In this document: positions 19,271 to 27,883 of the stretch, in pieces
How the letters are laid out: each line of letters opens with the position of its first letter
Numbering within the stretch: the stretch's first letter is position 1
Source: Paenibacillus sp. FSL H7-0737
GTDB lineage: Bacteria > Bacillota > Bacilli > Paenibacillales > Paenibacillaceae
Assembly: GCF_000758545.1 (NCBI RefSeq)
Contig: NZ_CP009279.1
Coordinates: 1,674,001-1,738,000, forward strand
DNA length: 64,000 bases
Direction: 5' to 3'
Translations under genes and position numbers: made by a program
The notes under the pieces: model-generated
What the model saw: only the letters and a program-made list of their open reading frames with translations
The model's database searches: none
Told to the model about the DNA's origin: nothing

Positions 19271-20107
19271 ATGCAACTGATTAGAAAAAATATGTCCAGA
19301 GTGATCACTACCTGCATCATGGGGGCTTTGTCCATTGTATTTCTTATTCCTCTGATCTGGATGATTTCCGCAGCCTTTAAATATGAGAAAGATGTTATGC
19401 GCTTTCCGATCCAATGGATTCCCGAGAAGATCAATGTAGCGTATAATTTCAAGATGGTTTGGATGGGACGAGTACCTTTTTCTCATTTCTATTTAAATTC
19501 CTTTAAAGTTGCGATTATTACAACCTTAATTACACTTATCATTTCATCTATGTCGGCGTACGCCTTGACCAAAATCAAGTTTAAAGGACGAAATATGGTG
19601 TTTCTGGCGCTGCTGTCGTTCATGATTATACCTGACCAGGCCACACTGATTCCGCGCTTTCTGCTGATTCGCTGGTTCGGTCTTTATGATACTCATGCTG
19701 CAATCATATTAATGAGTATGTTCTCCATCTACTTCACGTTCCTGCTGCGGCAATTTATGATTGGTGTCAGCGACGAATATATTGAAGCGGCGCGAATTGA
19801 CGGTGCAGGCCATTTACGGATATTCTGGTCTATCATTATTCCGCTCTGCAAGCCGGTGCTCGCTACGGTAGCGATCATCAAATTTATCTGGACCTGGAAT
19901 GATTACCAGAATCCGCTGATCTTCTTACTAAATAAGAATTTGTACACTATCCCACTCGGTATGACCCTGTTCCGGGACGATTATTCGAACAACTATGCGA
20001 TTATGATGACGGCAGCTGTTTCGGCGATCATCCCGCTCGTCATCGTGTTCATTGCCCTGCAAAAGCAAGTCATTAACGGAATCTCCCTTGGCGGCGTAAA
20101 GGGCTGA
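19271..20107 (+). CDS. Carbohydrate ABC transporter permease (second subunit)
   Basis: A 278-residue CUT1 permease of the MalG/UgpE group with six predicted spans, beginning with a helix at residues 14-33. The EAA loop reads EYIEAARIDGAGHLRIFWSI near residue 180. It starts 15 bases after the first permease behind GGGGGGAG and ends GISLGGVKG, the usual C-terminal signature of this subunit. The binding protein follows under its own promoter. Confidence 0.93.
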   Translation: MQLIRKNMSRVITTCIMGALSIVFLIPLIWMISAAFKYEKDVMRFPIQWIPEKINVAYNFKMVWMGRVPFSHFYLNSFKVAIITTLITLIISSMSAYALTKIKFKGRNMVFLALLSFMIIPDQATLIPRFLLIRWFGLYDTHAAIILMSMFSIYFTFLLRQFMIGVSDEYIEAARIDGAGHLRIFWSIIIPLCKPVLATVAIIKFIWTWNDYQNPLIFLLNKNLYTIPLGMTLFRDDYSNNYAIMMTAAVSAIIPLVIVFIALQKQVINGISLGGVKG

Positions 20108-20133
20108 CCTGCGGGTGTACACGATAGATAGTA

Positions 20134-20200
20134 AAAGTCAAAAATGTGATCCTACAACAGCAAAATTGTGCACTTGGCCAGTAAAGCGGATGCCTATAAT
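20134..20200 (+). promoter_or_regulatory. Candidate YesN-type activator site and -10 box before the binding-protein gene
   Basis: AAAGTCAAAAATGTGATCC at 20134 and CAGCAAAATTGTGCACTTG at 20158 align as a direct repeat offset by about 22 bases. TATAAT follows at 20195-20200. This is the third copy of the motif found before the GH88 and permease genes, and gives the binding protein separate, probably stronger, transcription. Confidence 0.65.
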
Positions 20201-20250
20201 AAGAAATGAACAAGGAACTATACTTAAAATTCAGTGCGGGGGGAAGTAAA

Positions 20251-21648
20251 ATGAAAACAAAGAGCAAAAAAAAATTATCCGTTGTACTGGGCTCCATGCT
20301 GGCGGTTTCCTTAACGCTAAGCGCCTGTGGAAATTCCGGAAACTCGGAAAAGAACGGGAATGCTGAAGCTAGCACGAATGCCGGGAACACCAAGGTGGAC
20401 AAGCAAGTCGCCATCAAGTATTACAACTGGGATAATGAAGCCCAGTCGGCTGGTACCGATGCTATGCTGCAGGAATTTATGGATCAGAACCCAGGCATCA
20501 AGGTAGAGCATGTGACACTCGTTCCCGGTGATTCTGTGGAGATGCTGAAGAAACTCGACTTCCTGATATCTTCCGGCGAAGCGATTGATGTTGTTCAGGT
20601 GCCAAGCTTGGGAGGCGTGCTTGAACGGGCGACTCGGGGAGCACTTGCCCCGCTGAATGAATTCTATGAGAAAGATAACCTCGTTCCTGAGGATGAATAT
20701 TATGTGAATGCTAAGGTCGACAACAACTATTATGGGTTGCAATATACGAAGAGCAGCAACTACGTGATGCTGAACAAAGATGCACTGGATGAAGCGGGTC
20801 TGCCTGTACCTACTTTTGGCTGGACATGGGATGACTACCGCGACTATGCCAAAAAACTGACCAAAGGCGAAGGCGTGGACAAACGTTACGGCACATATTT
20901 CCACACCTGGGAATTGTACATGAACGCTCCAGCTCAAACGATGATGAAAGACCCGTTCGTATATGATGACGGGACGACGATCTTCGCGGATCCGACATAT
21001 AAGTATTTCTTCCAGCTGCGTAAAGATATGGAGTCTGCTGATAAATCTGCGAAATCTTATGCAGACGCTCTTGCCGCTAAGCTTAACTATCGTACCGAAT
21101 TCTTCAATGAAGAAGCTGCTATGATCTTGGCTGGCAACTGGACGATTGCTGATCCAGGTAACACCGAGCAGTATCCGCATGAATTCAAGACAGCCTTTGC
21201 TCCGGTACCGGTGCCTCCTGCAGGATCGGAACCGAAAGACTATGAAGGCAAATACTTCACCAGCGGCAACATGCTGGCGATGGGCGCAACTTCAAAGAAC
21301 AAAGAGGCTTCCTTCAAATTGATGAGATTTATGTCTACGGCTGTTAGTGATAACAGACTGGAATTCTCCGGATATAAAAAAGCTGACAATGAGACCTTGC
21401 TGACTAAATTGGTCGCTGGCAAAGAAGATATGTATGATATGGATTCACTCAAATACACACTTTTCGATAACGAAATTCAATTCCTTGACGGTGCGCAGGT
21501 GATGACGACGGCAACGTCCGAATTGACCAAAATTATCGATGACGGCTTCAGCAGATTCATGCTTGGAAATGAATCGATTGATAAGGTGCAGCAATGGATG
21601 GTTGGTGAAGCAACGAAAATTATCAACGAAAAAGGTGTCATCAAGTAA
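20251..21648 (+). CDS. Sugar-binding lipoprotein of the ABC transporter
   Basis: A 465-residue extracellular solute-binding protein of the family that serves CUT1 importers. Residues 1-22 are a lipoprotein signal ending LTLSACG, with the lipidated Cys followed by a Ser/Asn/Gly-rich linker. The mature part has the periplasmic-binding fold (VAIKYYNWDNEAQSAG at the N-terminus). ATG 20251 is chosen over an upstream in-frame ATG because GGGGGGAAG lies just before it. It should capture oligosaccharides outside the membrane for the two preceding permeases. The ligand is unknown. Confidence 0.93.
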   Translation: MKTKSKKKLSVVLGSMLAVSLTLSACGNSGNSEKNGNAEASTNAGNTKVDKQVAIKYYNWDNEAQSAGTDAMLQEFMDQNPGIKVEHVTLVPGDSVEMLKKLDFLISSGEAIDVVQVPSLGGVLERATRGALAPLNEFYEKDNLVPEDEYYVNAKVDNNYYGLQYTKSSNYVMLNKDALDEAGLPVPTFGWTWDDYRDYAKKLTKGEGVDKRYGTYFHTWELYMNAPAQTMMKDPFVYDDGTTIFADPTYKYFFQLRKDMESADKSAKSYADALAAKLNYRTEFFNEEAAMILAGNWTIADPGNTEQYPHEFKTAFAPVPVPPAGSEPKDYEGKYFTSGNMLAMGATSKNKEASFKLMRFMSTAVSDNRLEFSGYKKADNETLLTKLVAGKEDMYDMDSLKYTLFDNEIQFLDGAQVMTTATSELTKIIDDGFSRFMLGNESIDKVQQWMVGEATKIINEKGVIK

Positions 21649-21683
21649 ATAGGCAATAAGCGAGGTATCCCAAGTTGGGGACG

Positions 21684-21724
21684 GGGCTTTGGAAGGTCAT
21701 CAACCGGCTTTCCAAAGCCCTTAT
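21684..21724 (+). terminator. Terminator or attenuator after the binding-protein gene
   Basis: GGGCTTTGGA (21684-21693) pairs with TCCAAAGCCC (21711-21720), followed by a short T/A run. The next gene starts 46 bases on without an obvious promoter, so partial read-through giving less fucosidase than binding protein is likely. Confidence 0.75.
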
Positions 21725-21765
21725 TTATACATTGGGCTTACACAAATATACGGGAGAGTATAAAA

Positions 21766-23040
21766 ATGATGGAAAGCATTTCTTCAAAGAACAAGTCCGA
21801 AGAGCAAGTAGCTTTGCCTTCTAAGGAACAGATGGAGTGGCAGGATCTGGAGCTGGGGATGTTCTGCCATTTTGGAATGAACACATTTTGCGATCAGGAG
21901 TGGGGAGAAGGTAGCGATTCACCTACGGTCTTTAACCCGCTTCATCTGGATGCTCGCCAATGGGTTAGTGCAGCTAAAGAAGCTGGATTCCGTTATTTTA
22001 TACTGACCGCTAAGCATCATGATGGTTTCTGCCTGTGGCCGACTGCAACGAGTACTTATTCTGTTGCCTCCAGCCCATGGAAAGAAGGGCGAGGCGATGT
22101 TGTCAAGGAGTGCGAGGAGGCTTGCCGTGAATTTGGACTAGGCTTCGGCATTTATTTGTCTCCATGGGACAGACATGAGCCATGTTATGCGGATCCGCAA
22201 GCATATGATGATTTCTATTGCTTGCAATTGCAGGAGCTCCTTACGGGCTACGGCCCACTTACGGAGATTTGGTTCGACGGCGCAGGATCTGAAGGCCGTA
22301 ATTACGATTGGCGGCGGATTATGGATCTGATTAAGCTCCATCAGCCAAGCGCCATGGTGTTTAATATGGGGGCACCAACGATTCGCTGGGTTGGCAATGA
22401 GGATGGCGTTGCTCCTTATCCATGCTGGAACACTGCGGATTCCGCTCGGGGTAGCATGTTCAGTGAAGCTTCATTGAACTGGCTTCCCGGAACACCGAGC
22501 TGGGTGCCTGCGGAATGTGATGTGCCCATCCGTAAAGACCGCTGGTTCTGGCATCCTCAGGAAGAGCATCTGCTGCTGTCTCTGGAGCAGCTAATGGATA
22601 TTTATTATCGTTCGGTTGGGCATGGGGCGACTTTGCTACTCAATGTGGCGCCTGACAACCACGGGCTGTTTCCAGAGGCCGATGTGCAGCGTCTGCTGGA
22701 ATTCGGTAAGGAGATTCAACGTAGATTCGGAAAGGCACTAGCCGTAACGGCGGGCACTGGAGATCTTATTGAGCTGGAATTGCCTGTAGCTACTGTGATT
22801 GACCACGCCGAGATTATGGAGGACATCGCTTATGGCGAAAGAGTGAGCGAATATGTGCTGGAAGCATTCAGTGACGGAGCGTGGCTGGAGTTGAAACGTG
22901 GCAGCGCGATTGGCCATAAGAAAATCGACACCTTCCCTCCGGTATGCGCAGAGAAGATACGACTACGGGTGCCAGTAGCTGCCGCAAGCCCTAAGATTAG
23001 ACGGCTTGCCGTCTACCACTGTGGGGAATCGTTAGAATAA
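21766..23040 (+). CDS. GH29 alpha-L-fucosidase
   Basis: A 424-residue family 29 fucosidase releasing terminal alpha-L-fucose. Family blocks are clear: GMFCHFGMNTFCDQEWGEG near residue 30, YFILTAKHHDGFCLWPT near 80, and the nucleophile Asp171 in TEIWFDGAGSEG. The C-terminal 90 residues form the small beta domain. No signal peptide, so it works on imported oligosaccharides. The sequence looks closer to the narrower-specificity branch acting on alpha-1,3/1,4-linked fucose, but this is uncertain. Its product could feed the fucose operon in this window. The stop is followed by the galactosidase 24 bases later. Confidence 0.93.
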   Translation: MMESISSKNKSEEQVALPSKEQMEWQDLELGMFCHFGMNTFCDQEWGEGSDSPTVFNPLHLDARQWVSAAKEAGFRYFILTAKHHDGFCLWPTATSTYSVASSPWKEGRGDVVKECEEACREFGLGFGIYLSPWDRHEPCYADPQAYDDFYCLQLQELLTGYGPLTEIWFDGAGSEGRNYDWRRIMDLIKLHQPSAMVFNMGAPTIRWVGNEDGVAPYPCWNTADSARGSMFSEASLNWLPGTPSWVPAECDVPIRKDRWFWHPQEEHLLLSLEQLMDIYYRSVGHGATLLLNVAPDNHGLFPEADVQRLLEFGKEIQRRFGKALAVTAGTGDLIELELPVATVIDHAEIMEDIAYGERVSEYVLEAFSDGAWLELKRGSAIGHKKIDTFPPVCAEKIRLRVPVAAASPKIRRLAVYHCGESLE

Positions 23041-23064
23041 ATGCTAAAAAGGAGGTCGTCGATA

Positions 23065-24897
23065 ATGAGCCTACTCACTTGGAACGACGGACAATATTTC
23101 CTGGACGGACAGCCTTACCGGATCGTATCGGGAGCCATTCATTATTTTCGGGTTGTGCCTGAATACTGGAAAGATCGGCTACTGAAATTGAAAGCCTGCG
23201 GATTCAATACCGTGGAGACCTATGTCGCCTGGAATATGCATGAACCCAAGGAAGGGGAGTTCGTATTTGATGGCATGGCCGATGTGGTCTCTTTTATTGA
23301 ACTGGCCGGAGAGCTTGGGCTTCATGTTATTGTCAGACCGAGTCCATTCATTTGTGCCGAATGGGAATTCGGTGGTCTGCCGGCCTGGCTGCTGGCTTAC
23401 AGTGAACTTCAGCTTCGCTGCTGTGATCCTCTTTATTTAAGCAAGGTGGACCGGTATTACGATGAGCTGATTCCTCGACTGGTTCCGCTACTGTCCACAC
23501 ATGGCGGGCCGATTCTGGCCGTCCAGGTAGAGAACGAATATGGCAGCTATGGCAATGACAGTAGTTACCTGAGATATATGCGTAATGGACTCCTCAGCAG
23601 AGGGGTTGATGTATTGCTCTTTACCTCCGACGGACCAACCGATGAAATGTTGCTCGGCGGAACACTGGAAGATGTGCATGCTACAGTTAATTTTGGCTCC
23701 TGTGCAGAGGAATCCTTCCGCAAATACCGGGAGTACCGATCTGAAGAGCCGCTGATGGTGATGGAATATTGGAACGGCTGGTTCGATCATTGGATGGAGG
23801 ATCATCATGTGCGCGATGCCGAAGATGTAGCTGGCGTTCTGGATGATATCCTGACGCACGGCTCCTCACTCAATATGTACATGTTCCACGGCGGGACCAA
23901 TTTTGGCTTCTATAATGGGGCGAATCATATCGTCGCCTACGAGCCGACGACTACAAGCTATGATTATGATGCCCCGCTCACGGAATGGGGAGATACGACG
24001 ACGAAATTTGAAGCTGTTCGGTCGGTACTGGGCAAACACGGATTTGCACCGACTTGTCCGCTCCCTGAGCCGATTCCGAAGATCTCCTACGGGAAAGTTG
24101 CCTTGATGGAAAGAGCGGAACTATTCACAGCCTCCAATCTGGAGAAGTTATCCGAGCCGGTGAACAGTGTGTGTGTGCAGCCGATGGAAAAGCTCGGACA
24201 ATCCTATGGTTTTATATTGTACAGCACTTATGTGCAGGGACCACGGACCAGGCAGAAGCTTTACATCGAGGGTGTGCGTGATCGGGCGCAGGTCTTCCTG
24301 GATGGACAGGTACTTGGGGTCATTGAACGCTGGAATCCGCAGCCACTTGAACTTTCCATTCCTGCCGGAGGAGCGCAGCTGGATATTCTCGTCGAGAATA
24401 TGGGTCGGATTAATTATGGGCCGCTCATTCGTGATCCGAAAGGAATTCTGGACGGTGTTCGAATCGATAACCAGCTGCAATATAACTGGACGATCCGTAC
24501 ACTTCCGTTAGAACCGGGAACGCTGGCTTCACTTGAGTACAAGGAGCAGACGGTGGAGAAGCAAGAAGCTGCGGCACCTTCAGGTTTGCCCGGATTCTAT
24601 CGGGGCTGCTTTGAGGCGGAGGAAATTGGCGATACTTTTCTACGGTTCGATGGATGGAATAAAGGGGTTGCCTGGATCAACGGATTTAATCTGGGCCGCT
24701 ACTGGAACGCAGGACCGCAAAGGGCCCTATACATCCCCGGTCCATTGCTGCGCAAAGGTCGTAATAAACTGGTTCTTTTGGAACTGCACGGCTGTGCGGA
24801 GACTTGCGAAATTGAGCTTGTGAATTGCCCTGATCTGGGAAGAACTTCGGCCGTCGACGATGCCGTGCTGAATTTTGTGCAGGAAGATAACTTGTAG
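23065..24897 (+). CDS. GH35 beta-galactosidase
   Basis: A 610-residue family 35 beta-galactosidase. The catalytic barrel (residues 1-320) has the acid/base Glu158 in VENEYGSYG and the nucleophile Glu234 in VMEYWNGWFDHW; two beta-sandwich domains follow, with WNKGVAWINGFNLGRYW near residue 535. ATG 23065 is chosen because a perfect AAGGAGGT lies 8 bases upstream; the frame begins earlier but without a ribosome site. No signal peptide. It should remove galactose after defucosylation by the preceding enzyme. Last gene of the locus. Confidence 0.95.
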   Translation: MSLLTWNDGQYFLDGQPYRIVSGAIHYFRVVPEYWKDRLLKLKACGFNTVETYVAWNMHEPKEGEFVFDGMADVVSFIELAGELGLHVIVRPSPFICAEWEFGGLPAWLLAYSELQLRCCDPLYLSKVDRYYDELIPRLVPLLSTHGGPILAVQVENEYGSYGNDSSYLRYMRNGLLSRGVDVLLFTSDGPTDEMLLGGTLEDVHATVNFGSCAEESFRKYREYRSEEPLMVMEYWNGWFDHWMEDHHVRDAEDVAGVLDDILTHGSSLNMYMFHGGTNFGFYNGANHIVAYEPTTTSYDYDAPLTEWGDTTTKFEAVRSVLGKHGFAPTCPLPEPIPKISYGKVALMERAELFTASNLEKLSEPVNSVCVQPMEKLGQSYGFILYSTYVQGPRTRQKLYIEGVRDRAQVFLDGQVLGVIERWNPQPLELSIPAGGAQLDILVENMGRINYGPLIRDPKGILDGVRIDNQLQYNWTIRTLPLEPGTLASLEYKEQTVEKQEAAAPSGLPGFYRGCFEAEEIGDTFLRFDGWNKGVAWINGFNLGRYWNAGPQRALYIPGPLLRKGRNKLVLLELHGCAETCEIELVNCPDLGRTSAVDDAVLNFVQEDNL

Positions 24898-25024
24898 ACT
24901 TTTTTAGCGTTGCCGTCATAGAAATCATTCCCCTATCCTCTCAGTTATTAGACACAAGAAACCTGCGTTTTCTTTCATTATTTTACAAAAAAATGAAGAC
25001 GAGCAGTCAATATAAGGATACCTG

Positions 25025-25056
25025 AAAGGCACTCCTTCGGGCGTGCCTTTATTTTT
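25025..25056 (+). terminator. Terminator after the glycan locus
   Basis: AAAGGCAC (25025 on) pairs with GTGCCTTT ending at 25050 around a TCCTTCGGGC loop, with a T run after it. It lies 130 bases past the galactosidase; the interval 24898-25024 holds no other recognisable feature. Confidence 0.8.
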
Positions 25057-25126
25057 CGATGCCACATGGTTTTGTAGTATGATGAGCACAAGGGAGTTAC
25101 ATGGTTGTTCATAGGCTGAGAAGAAA

Positions 25127-25594
25127 GTGGGTGTCGCTATGTGGTTTTGTATGATCGCGATGGTCGTGATCTTGATCGATCAGGTCTCGAAAATTTGGAT
25201 TCGGATGAACCTGGATATCGGAGATAGCTTGTTCTTCGGACGATGGGAGATTACACATTATGAGAATAGCGGGATGGCTTTCAGTTTATTCCAAGGTTAT
25301 GCGTGGTTATTCGGGGTGATCGCCATCTTGTTCGTCATCGGTGTGTTCTATTATCGCAGAATGGGTGCCTGGAAAGGCCGATTGGCGGATATGATCGCTG
25401 GTTTCTTGGTCGGCGGTGCGGTTGGCAACGGGATTGATCGACTGGTGTTCGGGCAGGTCACGGATTTTATCATGTCTCGATCGGGGAGAGGCATTCTCAA
25501 TTTAGCGGATTATGCGATCAACATCGGGATGATCATGCTCGTCTTAAATATGGCAGTGAGATTCGTGAAGAAGCGGTTCTGGCACGCGCATTGA
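25127..25594 (+). CDS. lspA: Signal peptidase II-like protein
   Basis: A 155-residue membrane aspartyl protease of the LspA family, which removes signal peptides from prolipoproteins. Family motifs are intact: IDQVSKIWIR, ENSGMAFSLFQG, GGAVGNGIDRLVFG with the first catalytic Asp and ILNLADYAINIG with the second. Four membrane spans are predicted. Start is either GTG 25127 or ATG 25139; neither has a strong ribosome site. It stands alone, not in the usual housekeeping setting beside rluD, so it may be an accessory copy. Whether another lspA exists in the genome cannot be seen here. Confidence 0.88.
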   Translation: MGVAMWFCMIAMVVILIDQVSKIWIRMNLDIGDSLFFGRWEITHYENSGMAFSLFQGYAWLFGVIAILFVIGVFYYRRMGAWKGRLADMIAGFLVGGAVGNGIDRLVFGQVTDFIMSRSGRGILNLADYAINIGMIMLVLNMAVRFVKKRFWHAH

Positions 25595-25702
25595 GGAATT
25601 ATTCTCTTATCTTTATAGATTCCTTAGAAGTTCCTGTTACGATGTCTCTGCATGGTAAGAGAACGACGTAATAACAGATTTCGAAGGAGGAGAACATTCA
25701 AC

Positions 25703-27058
25703 ATGCAAGCAACGAAACGATTAACAGGTATCATTTCCCTGGGCCTAGCATTTTCACTATTACTATCGCCTGTGAGCGCCTCGGCGACCGCGCAGGAAAT
25801 TACGGGGTCGAAGGAGAATATTCAAGAGATTAAATCTTTGACGTCATCGGACTATAAAGATTTAGCGTTTCTGAAGCCGATCTTGAAAGATAAGACGGTC
25901 ATTAGCCTTGGCGAGAACTTTCACCGTGTCGCAGAATACAGCAGCATGAAGACAAGGTTGATCAAATATTTACACGAAGAGCTGGATTTTGACGTGATTG
26001 CATTTGAGTCGGGCCTTGGGGATTCATTCATGACGTACGATAATGCAGGAACATGGACATCGCAACAAATGATGGAACGTTCAATTTTTCCCATCTGGCA
26101 TTCCAAGGAGACTCTGAATTTATTCGATTACATCAAGAAGAAGCAAGGGACGAACGATCCCTTATATCTAGCAGGTTATGACATGCAGTTCACATCAGGG
26201 TACTTAACGCAATTTATTGCCGGTTGGATTGCCAAGGTAGACAAGGATCAGGGCGAGAATTATTTCAACTTCGAAATGCAAGCGATGACGGATTTCTATA
26301 AGGTGCTCAACCAATATGGCATGGACGATAGTCATCCGGAGGCGAAAGCAGAAATCAAGAAGGTGAAGAATGCGTACGAACCGAAATACAAGGCGTTGAT
26401 CCAATTCATCCAAGAGAACAAAGAACAACTTGCAGCCGCCTACCCTACGAACCCGCGGATGGTGGATATCGCTGTCAAGACGTTGGAGGATCGGGTCAAA
26501 TTCATCGAGATGGGGATGTACGATACGAAGGAAAGCTATGAATTCCGTGATCGAATCATGGCTGACAACGTGGAGTGGTTAATGAAGGTGATGTATCCCG
26601 GCAAGAAAGTGATTTTATGGGCGCATAACGATCATCTGGCGAAGAATACGTCCAAAATCGAAACGAAAGAACAAGGGAAATGGATTAACAGCTTTACAAG
26701 TATGGGAGAATTGCTACATAAGAAGCTAAAGGATAAGGTCTACGTGTTGGGTCTGTACATGAACAGCGGTAAGGCGAGCACGATTACGACACAGAAGATC
26801 TTCGATATTCAGCCGATGCCGAAGGGGAGTCTGGAACAACTGATGATGCAGAGCGGTTATAAGATTGCGTTTGCGGATCTATCCAAGCACAAGTCTCCGA
26901 ACAAAAATAATGCTTGGATGTTCAAACCGATCTATGCAGCCGAGGATGGCATGACGTCCGAGATCATTATGCCGATGTCGATGCGATTCATTCCAAAAGA
27001 GCAATATGACGGGATCATCGTCTTCGATAAAGTCAAAGAACCGACAACGAAGCTATAA
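25703..27058 (+). CDS. Secreted erythromycin esterase-family protein
   Basis: A 451-residue protein with a signal peptide (residues 1-30, ending SASA) followed by an erythromycin esterase domain. Blocks of the family are present: SLGENFHRVAEYSSMKTRLI near residue 65, FDVIAFESGLGDS, GYDMQF and ILWAHNDHLAKN, supplying the Glu and His residues thought to activate water. True EreA/EreB enzymes open the macrolide lactone, but many members of the family have other unknown substrates and resistance cannot be assumed. ATG 25703 is chosen for the AAGGAGGAG ribosome site; the frame is open 17 codons further upstream. Confidence 0.85.
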   Translation: MQATKRLTGIISLGLAFSLLLSPVSASATAQEITGSKENIQEIKSLTSSDYKDLAFLKPILKDKTVISLGENFHRVAEYSSMKTRLIKYLHEELDFDVIAFESGLGDSFMTYDNAGTWTSQQMMERSIFPIWHSKETLNLFDYIKKKQGTNDPLYLAGYDMQFTSGYLTQFIAGWIAKVDKDQGENYFNFEMQAMTDFYKVLNQYGMDDSHPEAKAEIKKVKNAYEPKYKALIQFIQENKEQLAAAYPTNPRMVDIAVKTLEDRVKFIEMGMYDTKESYEFRDRIMADNVEWLMKVMYPGKKVILWAHNDHLAKNTSKIETKEQGKWINSFTSMGELLHKKLKDKVYVLGLYMNSGKASTITTQKIFDIQPMPKGSLEQLMMQSGYKIAFADLSKHKSPNKNNAWMFKPIYAAEDGMTSEIIMPMSMRFIPKEQYDGIIVFDKVKEPTTKL

Positions 27059-27085
27059 CTCAGTTATACCTGGAAATTTAATTGT

Positions 27086-27129
27086 TCCCCTGTTGTGAAC
27101 ACCGTGTGTGCCGCTGCAGGGGATTTTTG
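27086..27129 (+). terminator. Terminator after the esterase gene
   Basis: TCCCCTG (27086-27092) and CAGGGGA (27117-27123) form a stem with a 24-base loop, followed by TTTTT. Confidence 0.6.
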
Positions 27130-27196
27130 GCGCACAAGAAGGTACAATGAGGGGATAAAGCTGCTAGATTGATAGACGCGAAAGGAAATTCAAGAG

Positions 27197-27883
27197 ATGA
27201 GAGAAAAGATACTAATCGCCGATGATGAGCGAGATATCGTCGGATTTATGCGCGATGCGCTTCAGGATGATGGGTATGAGGTATCAGTGGCTTATGACGG
27301 CAAGGAAGTGTTCGATCGACTGGGAGAGACGCCCGACTTAATCATCCTGGATATTATGATGCCGCATCTCGATGGGCTCGAAGTATGCCAAGCGATACGT
27401 GACCGGGTCTCGTGTCCGATTCTGTTCTTAAGCGCGCGCTCCAATGAAGCGGATCGGATCCAAGGACTCGCCGTCGGTGGCGATGACTATATCGTGAAGC
27501 CTTTTAGCATGCAAGAATTGAAGGCGAGAATAAGAGCGCATCTTCGTCGGGAGCAGCGGAGCCATCTTGATCATCAACCGAAGCTGCTGCACCATGGCGA
27601 TCTCACGATGGATCTGGACAGCCATCAGGTATTCTACCAGAACCTTCCGATTCCGCTGACCAGCCGGGAGTTCGAATTGTTCCGGCTTCTCTTCATGCAT
27701 CCGAATCAAGTATTCTCGCGGGAACAAATCTATGAGAAGATCTGGGGATTCGATGCGGAGGGAGAAGCAGCCACAATTACCGAACATATCAAAAATATCA
27801 GGGCGAAGCTGGCGTGCGCAGCACCGGAGAAGACCTTTGTTACAACGGTATGGGGGGTAGGGTACAGATTCGAAAGGAAGTAA
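27197..27883 (+). CDS. OmpR-family response regulator
   Basis: A 228-residue response regulator. The receiver (1-120) has IADDERD, the phosphorylated Asp52 in LIILDIMMPHLDG, and GGDDYIVKPFS; the winged-helix OmpR/PhoB DNA-binding domain (130-226) ends with TVWGVGYRFERK. It overlaps the kinase reading frame at its 3' end, so the two are co-translated. Members of this layout control cell-envelope stress or antibiotic responses; the target here is not known, though the upstream esterase and lipoprotein peptidase genes are candidates. Confidence 0.94.
   Translation: MREKILIADDERDIVGFMRDALQDDGYEVSVAYDGKEVFDRLGETPDLIILDIMMPHLDGLEVCQAIRDRVSCPILFLSARSNEADRIQGLAVGGDDYIVKPFSMQELKARIRAHLRREQRSHLDHQPKLLHHGDLTMDLDSHQVFYQNLPIPLTSREFELFRLLFMHPNQVFSREQIYEKIWGFDAEGEAATITEHIKNIRAKLACAAPEKTFVTTVWGVGYRFERK

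Noticed and set aside
25703-27058. Firm call of macrolide resistance
   Set aside because: The family is broad and most members have no shown activity on erythromycin; only the family is claimed.
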